NCBI GenBank assembly: GCA_025175895.1
Contig: CM045990.1
Span: 4,340,001-4,404,000 of the forward strand
Source: Wurfbainia villosa
Lineage: Eukaryota; Streptophyta; Magnoliopsida; Zingiberales; Zingiberaceae
Reading direction: 5' to 3'
Length of the DNA: 64,000 nt
The first letter of the stretch is position 1. Each line of letters begins with the position of its first letter. This document shows, piece after piece, positions 57,742 to 64,000 of this stretch. The notes beneath the pieces are model-generated. The model saw nothing but the letters and a program-made list of their open reading frames with translations, did not search any database and was not told the origin of the DNA. The position numbers and the translations under genes were made by a program.

Positions 57742-58456
57742 ATCCGGTAACCTTGACCTGCTAGGACTTCACTTGCTTAGTCATCTGATCACCTTGACCT
57801 GCCAGGACTTTCTATGACGAAATATCTGATCCTCCTTGACCTGTTTGGACTTTCCTTTCCTTGCATATGGTCTCCAGACTTGCAAGGGATTTTCCGACAC
57901 TAATCATCTGGTCCTACTTGACCTTCTTGGACTTTCCTCTCTGTGCCAAGTGTTCGGTCAACCTTGACCTACCTGAATTTCACACTTGCCAACTCCTAGT
58001 TGGACTTTCCATCACCAAGTATCTGGTCTTTCATGACCCACTTGGATTTCTACCTTGCCAATGTCCTATTAGACTTTTGACCACTAAGTGTCCGATTAAC
58101 CATGACCCACTTGGATTTTCCCCTCGTCAACTCCCAGCTGGACTTCTAACTTTCAAGTGTCTGGTTTTCCTTGACCGACTTGGATTTCTCACTTGCCAAC
58201 TCCCAGTTGGACTTTTAACCACCAAGTCTCCTATCTTTCTTTACTGACTTGGATTTCTCACTCACACCAACACTCTCATCTATCATGGTCATCCTGACCC
58301 AATGATGATTATATCAACACTCTAACTCATATAACCTTGGATGTCCCATACCATCCTATAGTCATATGACTCATATTGTCAAATATCGAAACTCAACTCC
58401 AACTCGTGTCTCACTCGAGCTTGGTCAACTTTGACCTGAGGTTGATTGCACCAATA
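57742..58456 (-). repeat. Element-II-like LTR remnant
   Basis: Degenerate repeats of CTTGACC(T/C)ACTTGGATTT and CCAACTCC(C/T)AGTTGGACTT fill 57760-58250. The right end, read on the minus strand, is TATTGGTGCAATCAACCTCA, a one-base variant of the TGTTGGTGCAATC LTR start. The left end is cut by or joined to the TRIM-like element. Confidence 0.65.
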
Positions 58457-59150
58457 ATCTGTCTTTTTGATGTTTGACAATATCTTTAAGTTAGGCTAAT
58501 CCATAAACCCCGCTTGCTTCTTCCTATGCCAAAGCATAATGAAGGTTTCCTAACTTAAACCTTTCATTCTTCTCCTTTGACATACATCAAAAAGTCTCTC
58601 AAAAATCTCCATAACTCATTCTCCATTTAAATCTTTCATTCTCTCCCTTTCTTCAAATCAAAGAGTCACATCCATCAAAAAGTCACTCAAAACCTCCATA
58701 ACTCATTCTCCATTTAAATCCTTTATTCTCCCGCTTTCTTCAAATCAAAGAGTCTTTCTTGACTTAACTCATCCTCCCCCTTTTCCTTCATCTTCAACCC
58801 CTTTATTATCTTTAGTGATAAAACCCTTATCACTAATCAACCATCACGCCTTGATGGATAATCTCCCCCTAAAGACTTGCTTCTTTTGAACCATTGCACC
58901 AACAATGTCTTTGAAGAGATCCTAAGCCTATAGGAAATCTAAACATCAAAAATAGGAGCACAAATGCAACCTTGAATTTTAGCATCCTAGTAATGTTTGA
59001 TTCTTACCCTAATTAACTCTCCTATCCATTTTCACAGAAAATAGTACCCTTTCAAAGCTTGTCTAAACATATTAGAGGGTTAGGAGTAGTTAAACTAAGA
59101 ATTATGGTTAAATGGTCAATCTTAACTTAATCAGTCAAAAACCACTCTAA
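58457..59150 (-). other. Internal region of an Element-II relative, non-coding
   Basis: Shares ordered wording with 2639-3260: ATCTCCCCCTAAAG, ACCATTGCACCAACAATGTC, and TCCTAAGC..ATAGGAA. It corresponds to the non-coding tail next to the 3' LTR of Element-II. Cut at 59150 by Copia-V. CTCATTCTCCATTTAAATC repeats twice (about 58613 and 58698). Confidence 0.7.
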
Positions 59151-60180
59151 TGTTGGTGCAGGGGCACCAGATAATCGAACCTAGGTTTTGATAATGGCAA
59201 AGATTCAAAGTTAAGCTATTTTGTTATCTCATATGCTATGCTAAGTGTATAGGTAATGTACTGTACTTTGCTGAGGTCAGAGACGCTAGGAGAATCTCAG
59301 GACGAGAAACCTCGGTGGTCAAGTGATCGAAAGCTAAGCCACAGGATAGAAGGACCAAAGATAAGCTACGAGTGTGGAGCGATGGTAAGGACACATCCTC
59401 CATATGGGGACAACTGTAGGCGACGATCCGACTAAGACTTCCGGAGGAAGGTCTAAGTTGAGGTCGGACGGTACAAAACCATCGGATTTGTTCGCTATAC
59501 AATTCTTGTGCTAACCATGTATTTCAGGTGATTTATCAAGCCATCAGTCGACTAGAGGAAAATGGTAGTCGACTGGATTACCATCAGTTGACTGTTGTAA
59601 GCTTCAGTTAACTGCTAATGAATCTGGTCACTTCGAATAAAGTCAAGATAAGAGCCACAAAATGAGGGGAGATAGGCTTATTTGACTCAGATATGGATCT
59701 CAACGAGATGAGGCTTGAAAGGCTATAAAAGAAGAGGCAAATAACCCTTTTTCACTAACAACAAAGGATCCCAAAAGTTCTCCATCAATCCAAGTGTTCA
59801 TTGCCATGCAACAACATCGTAACGCCGACAAAGCTTCCATCATCCACACTTCTAAGTTGGTAGTTACTTTTGTATTTGTTTGCTTATTACTTGCTAAGAG
59901 GAGAGGTAGACTTGTTACCTCTTCCTCTACATTTCGTGTACTTCTTCGTATCTCTTACCTTCAACAAGGAAGAGAGTTTTAGTGAATTTCCCTTCGACGA
60001 CGATCTTGGATCGCGGGCCTTGGATTAGCATCTGGTAGGCTGTGAACCAAGTAAAATGTTATGTACTTGTGTTTTATTATTTTGCTGTGACTACTTTGAT
60101 TTTATGAGGTTTTAAATCGAATTAAAAAGAAATATTTTAGCATGCTATCCCCCCCCCTCTAGCGTGTTTTAGGTCTAACA
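59151..60180 (+). repeat. 5' LTR of Copia-V
   Basis: Starts TGTTGGTGCAGGGGCACC and ends AGGTCTAACA. Contains CATCAGTCGACTAG, GTAGTCGACTGG and CATCAGTTGACTG near 59540-59595, variants of the palindrome seen in Element-II, a TATA box at 59723, and a run of C at about 60150-60157. Repeated TCTTGG/TACCTCTTCC wording near 59900 keeps short frames open. Confidence 0.9.
59723..59731 (+). promoter_or_regulatory. Putative TATA box in the Copia-V LTR
   Basis: CTATAAAAG, a strong TATA match, about 450 bases before the LTR end and after the palindromic cluster. Confidence 0.6.
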
Positions 60181-60181
60181 A

Positions 60182-60194
60182 TTGGTATCAGAGC
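60182..60194 (+). other. Primer-binding site of Copia-V (initiator tRNA-Met)
   Basis: TTGGTATCAGAGC immediately after the LTR. Confidence 0.95.
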
Positions 60195-60338
60195 GGGGGC
60201 GCTCAGATTCGATGCAACCACCTGTCTAGCAACTTCTTTTTATTTCTTTTTATTCTTTGCGTAAGTTTTATTCCGCACTACTAATCCAAGACCATGTCTT
60301 GGAATATTTTTGTTGTTTTTGTTTCGTACAAGATTTAC

Positions 60339-61958
60339 ATGGCTAATCAAGAGGGATTTAGCACCGTCTGACCTCCATATTTTTGTGAAGATGACTTCCA
60401 TTATTGGAAGGGTCAAATGGAGTGTTTCCTCAAGACTCAAGTCGACATGTGGATCGTCATCCAGAAAGGGTTTGATCTACCTACCGACGAAAAGGGTGAG
60501 CTCTTGGAGTGTAACTTGTGGACCAATGTAATGAAGAAACAAATTGAAGCGGATGCCAAAGCAACCCAAATTTTGCAATGTGGTCTATCAAAAGAGGAGC
60601 TCAACCGCATCGACCCCTTCATCAATGCTAAAGATTTATGGGATAAACTTATCGAGCTCCATGAAGGAACCTCTGATACAAAGGTATGTAAAAGGAATTT
60701 GATTTTAAATAAATTATTTAATTTAAAAATGCAGGACAACAAGACTGCGAGTCAACTTCATGCTCACATCCAAGACATCCTAAACAACCTCCATTCGATT
60801 GGACAGAAGGTGGAGAACCACGATATTATAATGTACACACTTAAGGCCTTCCCTAGGACTACATTGTGGGCATCAATGGTTGATGCTTACAAAGTGTCCT
60901 AGGACCTTTCTAAGATTAGATTAGATGAACTTTTTTCTGAATTTGAATTACACGGACAAACTAATTCGGCTCTGGTCGAGAAAAGTATAGCTTTGTTTGT
61001 AGGGCAAAAGAAAACAAAAGGTAAACCAACTCTTGAAGATGATGAGTCCGAATTGGAAATGGAGATCGTCATCCTTGTTCGAAGACTAATCAAGAAAAGA
61101 AGGCATACAAACAAGTTAACTAAAGAGAAAAATCCCAAAACAAATCAAAAGGTCAAGCAAGACTACAAGTGCGACGAATGTAACAAGAAGGGCCATTTCG
61201 TAGCTGATTGCCCCAAGCTAAAGTCCAAATCTACCAAGATGGCTCTTAGAGCAACATGGGAAGAATCGTTGGATGAAGAAGAACAAGAACAAATTGACAA
61301 CCTCGTCCTCATGGCAAGACCCTCCAAATCCGAATCCGAGTCCGAGTCAGAGTCCGAGCACGAATCCAACTCCAAGTCTGAGTCTGAGTCCAAGATAAGC
61401 CACGGATCCGTATCCATTTCCGAAGGTTCAGTAAAGGTATGCCATTCTACAATTAGGAACTTATATACTGCAATTAAGTATTTAAATAAAAAGTTAACTA
61501 AATCCAAGTCTAAAGTCAAGTCTCTTCTTAAGGAAGTTGAAACCCTTAAGAAGACTAACTTAATTTTTTCAACTAGTCACATACAAGAAGGAACCTTAAC
61601 TCGAGTCAAGACACTTGAGGAAGAGAATTCCTCCTTGAAAAGACAAGTTCAAGATCTTAAGAAAACATTGGAAAAGTTCACATTGGGATCCAAAGGTTTC
61701 GACCTAATACTTGGGTCTCAACGTACTGTATACGACAAGACTAGACTTGGATTTAGACAATCAAATAGGTCATTTATTTTTCTAGTAAGTCGTGATCAAA
61801 CAAGAATTCAAGCATGGGTCCCAAAATCTAGTATAAACATGAATGCAAATTTAACTAAGTATTGGGTTTCCCAGGATCAAATCCACTATATGTATCGTCC
61901 CTACAGAAGTTATAATCTAGGGGGAGTCAATATTAAGTTAGTTTATGTAATTATATGA
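60339..61958 (+). pseudogene. Copia-V gag with two nonsense codons
   Basis: One frame of 540 codons from ATG 60339. TGA at 60369-60371 (codon 11) and TAG at 60900-60902 are the only interruptions. Order: gag N-terminus with DDFHYWKGQMECFLKTQ, the UBN2 helices with AKDLWDKLIELHEGT and VKRNL-like text, a Lys-rich segment, one CCHC knuckle CDECNKKGHFVADC (about 61169-61210), an acidic Ser-Glu dipeptide repeat (61325-61395), a coiled coil (about 61600-61680) and a C-terminal AWVPKSS. Packages element RNA. The first stop fits CGA to TGA. Spliced or readthrough use is unlikely. Confidence 0.9.
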
Positions 61959-62495
61959 TCTTTGCTTGCATGTTTAGATTAATCCTCTTGCTTAATTTAG
62001 AATGGTTAGATAGGACTAATGGTTAATTAATCGTGACAATAAAATATCAAGATGTGGTGAGATGATAGTACGTTAGGGAAACGAAGTCTCATGTATCCAG
62101 GTTAGATAAGGAGTATCTAGCTTGGTGCACATGGCTAAGTGGAACTGACTGAAGCTACCTCACCATATCCTAAACTAGTTAGACCAGGATTTAATCTTTG
62201 TCTAAGGAAGTGGTCATTGTTTCGATCAAAGAAGGCCTCTGTGCCTCGCCACGACCTGGAATCCCTCTTTTGAAATCTCTACTTAACTAACTAAAGGTTA
62301 AATTCGAATCTAACCCAAGGTTTATTAATTTTCAATTCATTAAAACTTAACTAAGTAAAATAAACCCCTCATCCCACAATACATATAAGGTTAACTTGAT
62401 GATCATGTAGATTAGGTGAGATGAAAGTTAGAATAAAATTTTCTAAAACCAATTTAAAATTCCAATATCCGATCCAACTACTTTATGTGTAGGAT
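61959..62495 (+). other. Decayed sequence between Copia-V gag and protease
   Basis: Roughly 540 bases with no usable frame and no recognised domain. In intact relatives gag and protease are much closer, so this may be an insertion or a decayed linker. Confidence 0.4.
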
Positions 62496-62588
62496 CAATG
62501 GATGTTGGACAGTGGGCGCTCAGACACATGACCGGAGACCGACTGAAATTTTCAAAGTTAAAATTCAAAAATCATGGATCAGTAGTGA
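62496..62588 (+). pseudogene. Copia-V protease start, frameshifted and truncated
   Basis: From 62496 the frame reads QWMLDSGRS, with catalytic Asp-Ser-Gly at 62508-62516. One base is missing after it; the other frame continues RHMTGDRLKFSKLKFKNHGS, the conserved follow-on of this protease. It ends where a gypsy LTR begins at 62589. An aspartic protease that would cut the polyprotein; about thirty residues remain. Confidence 0.85.
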
Positions 62589-63954
62589 TGTGAGCAAAAC
62601 ATATAGGGTTTTAGGAGTAGTTTTCGCTCACATCTTGTTATATTTTGCGTTAGTTTCATGCATATGTTACTCTGTTTTTGCATGCATTTCCTATTTTCTA
62701 GTTCGGAGGTCTGCTCATTGTTCTTTTGAATGCAGGTTGGCTTTTCGGGCGAAAAAGACGCGTTTTAAGAGTGAAAGAAGGACATTTCATGCTAGACGCA
62801 GAGTGGGACATGACCAGGGCATGTGGATTCACACGACCGTGTCCGATGGGCGAAGATTAGCACACCAGGGCTGCACACGACCTGGCCATGTGGAAACACA
62901 CGACCGTGTGGCGGCCCGATGGAGTTACGCGACTAGGATTTTTTCCCGATTTCGCAGCGGTCCGAGGCGATGTCTATATAAGGATGGCTCCGCCCAAACC
63001 CTAGGGGGGAGGCACGACGGCTAGGATGGCACGTCGAAGCCCTAAAAAGCTTCGATAACTCACAGCGGGGAAGAGGAAAGCCGCCGGAGATCCACCACTT
63101 GCAACACAACGTCTGAGAGAAGGTCACAACGCATTGTAATCTCTATTTCTGCTCTCTCTTTCTATTGTAATTGAACTTGAACATGTGTTGTGATTCTTCC
63201 TTCGAGTTTATGGAGTAGAACTTTTGATTCTAGAATTAGGGAGTAGCTTGTGTTCATAGACAATGTTGGTTTATATTAAATTCTGGCCAAAAGTTTGATT
63301 TGACAATTGGATGTTGCTCTTTATTATACCTACGTGTATTTGGTTTTCTTTTCGCTGTGCTTAGGCGATACGAGGTGGTGACAACCCTCGCAATGTAGAT
63401 TTAGGAGGTTTGATCAAGGAACCTAGGGGTAAACCTGATCTCCCATAACTGCGGGGAGAAGGGAGCGGTGGAATCGGAAACGGTCCACTGCAAGGATTGA
63501 TTTGGCATCCTCGTACCCTCTATCCCGTCCTTTTGGGTGAGTAAAGCTCCCGATGAATGCGGTGGCTCTGCGGGAGAGTGTATGATGTCCCTTCCCCAAA
63601 ATCGTAAGTAGAAGTTTAGACGACGCCAATTGACAATGTTGTTCTGTGGTACACAAGTGAAACCAAAGTCCTAGAATCGCCTTTTTAAGACCCCGACACA
63701 CTCTTTTCCTCCTCCGTGTGACACCGCACTGAGTAGGTCCTCCAATAGTCCTCACCAACCGACTCTCACTGAGATTTTGTCCGAACAATCGCAACCACTT
63801 AGCGCATTGGTACTCGAATCCCAGTCCCTGTGGGATTGATAATCTATTTATTACTTGACAATATCCGTGCACATGCAGGCATTGAGCGCGAGCGCGTACT
63901 TTGAGTCTTCGACGGTCTTCGTCACGAGATTTAAGGTCGCGACCATGCGCATCA
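62589..63954 (+). repeat. 5' LTR of the gypsy element
   Basis: Starts TGTGAGCAAAACATATAGGG and ends near GCGCATCA. ACACGACCGTGT occurs at about 62830 and 62898, with a related GCACACGACCTGGCC between. GTCTATATAAGG at about 62969 is a TATA candidate. The minus frame at 63423-63872 and plus frame at 62485-63024 cross LTR sequence and have no domains. Confidence 0.78.
62970..62980 (+). promoter_or_regulatory. Putative TATA box in the gypsy LTR
   Basis: TCTATATAAGG in the middle of the LTR, about 980 bases before its end; a usual spot for the U3 promoter of this group. Confidence 0.5.
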
Positions 63955-63960
63955 AGTTTT

Positions 63961-63978
63961 TGGCGCCGTTGCCAGGGA
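63961..63978 (+). other. Primer-binding site (tRNA-Asp type) of the gypsy element
   Basis: TGGCGCCGTTGCCAGGGA matches the complement of the plant tRNA-Asp 3' end with one mismatch (A for G at position 14). This primer is characteristic of Athila/Tat gypsy elements. Confidence 0.88.
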
Positions 63979-64000
63979 CTGTCGATTCGATATCAATCGA

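Larger units (their letters stand above)
59151..62588 (+). mobile_element. Copia-V: Ty1/copia element, 5' part only
   Basis: A 1030-bp LTR (59151-60180), primer site, gag and the beginning of protease are present. The element is broken off at 62588 by the LTR of a gypsy element, so the rest of pol and the other LTR are outside the window or lost. It inserted into an Element-II relative. Its gag resembles Element-II gag in layout (UBN2 region, knuckle, coiled coil, WVPKS near the end), making it a candidate relative of the helper that could mobilise Element-II. Confidence 0.88.
62589..64000 (+). mobile_element. Ty3/gypsy element, 5' end (Athila/Tat type), continues beyond the window
   Basis: A 1366-bp LTR (62589-63954) followed by a tRNA-Asp primer site. 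No coding sequence is reached. It inserted into the Copia-V protease, with AGTGA (62584-62588) as the likely left target copy. Confidence 0.82.

Noticed and set aside
57741..58260. CRISPR-like array
   Set aside because: Repeats are degenerate, spacing is irregular, and the sequence is an LTR remnant of a plant element.
61163..61519. Asp/Ser-rich minus frame
   Set aside because: Shadow of the Ser-Glu repeat in Copia-V gag on the other strand.
1..64000. Integrated plant pararetrovirus
   Set aside because: No movement protein or coat protein motifs and no virus-type gene order; all reverse transcriptase matches are copia or RTE.

Overview
This 64 kb window looks like repeat-dominated nuclear DNA of a flowering plant. 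The evidence is several Ty1/copia elements primed by initiator tRNA-Met, one LTR element whose primer site matches plant tRNA-Asp (the Athila/Tat type of Ty3/gypsy), plant-type RTE LINEs ending in TTG repeats, four Au-like SINEs, and hAT-like miniature elements with 8-bp target duplications. A monocot is plausible, but that is an impression from the LTR style and not a demonstrated assignment. I recognise no intact host gene, rRNA, tRNA gene, CRISPR array or bacterial feature. Nearly every open reading frame is a broken transposon gene or a shadow frame of a tandem repeat.

Layout. 1-9018: a Ty1/copia element (Copia-I, minus strand, running off the left edge) cut in two by a 6.65 kb gag-only LTR element (Element-II, minus strand, 1102-7754) with a GTCGA target duplication. 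9019-12312: low-copy-looking DNA with one SINE and three tandem duplications. 12313-16395: a hAT-like miniature element swollen by a decayed minus-strand RTE LINE. 16521-19749: a full-length but mutated plus-strand RTE LINE with a 10-bp target duplication. 20389-21926: a 1.5 kb fold-back element. 23360-24036 and 27304-27970: two miniature hAT-like elements with GC-rich GCGATCGC cores in AT-rich DNA. Three further SINEs lie at 24.4, 26.4 and 29.0 kb. 31.8-35.9: a patchwork of copia gag and LTR fragments.

35902-45419: Copia-III, two 2.2 kb LTRs around a frameshift-ridden gag-pol. 45420-47954: a strange mosaic interleaving Copia-III pol with Copia-IV LTR pieces. About 47955-57132: Copia-IV, well-preserved LTRs and gag-pol inactivated by stops and catalytic-site changes. 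57133-57741: a TRIM-like miniature LTR element into which Copia-IV inserted. 57742-59150: remnant of an Element-II-like LTR and internal region (minus). 59151-62588: Copia-V (LTR, primer site, gag, start of protease). 62589-64000: 5' LTR and tRNA-Asp primer site of a Ty3/gypsy element running off the right edge.

Functionally this is a nest of transposons inside transposons. The best candidates for a closer look are the hAT-like miniature family with palindromic cores, the long fold-back, the gag-only LTR family carrying repeated CAGTCGACTG palindromes, and the mosaic at 45.4-47.95 kb, which may be an assembly artefact. All identifications come from reading motifs by eye; no database search was run.
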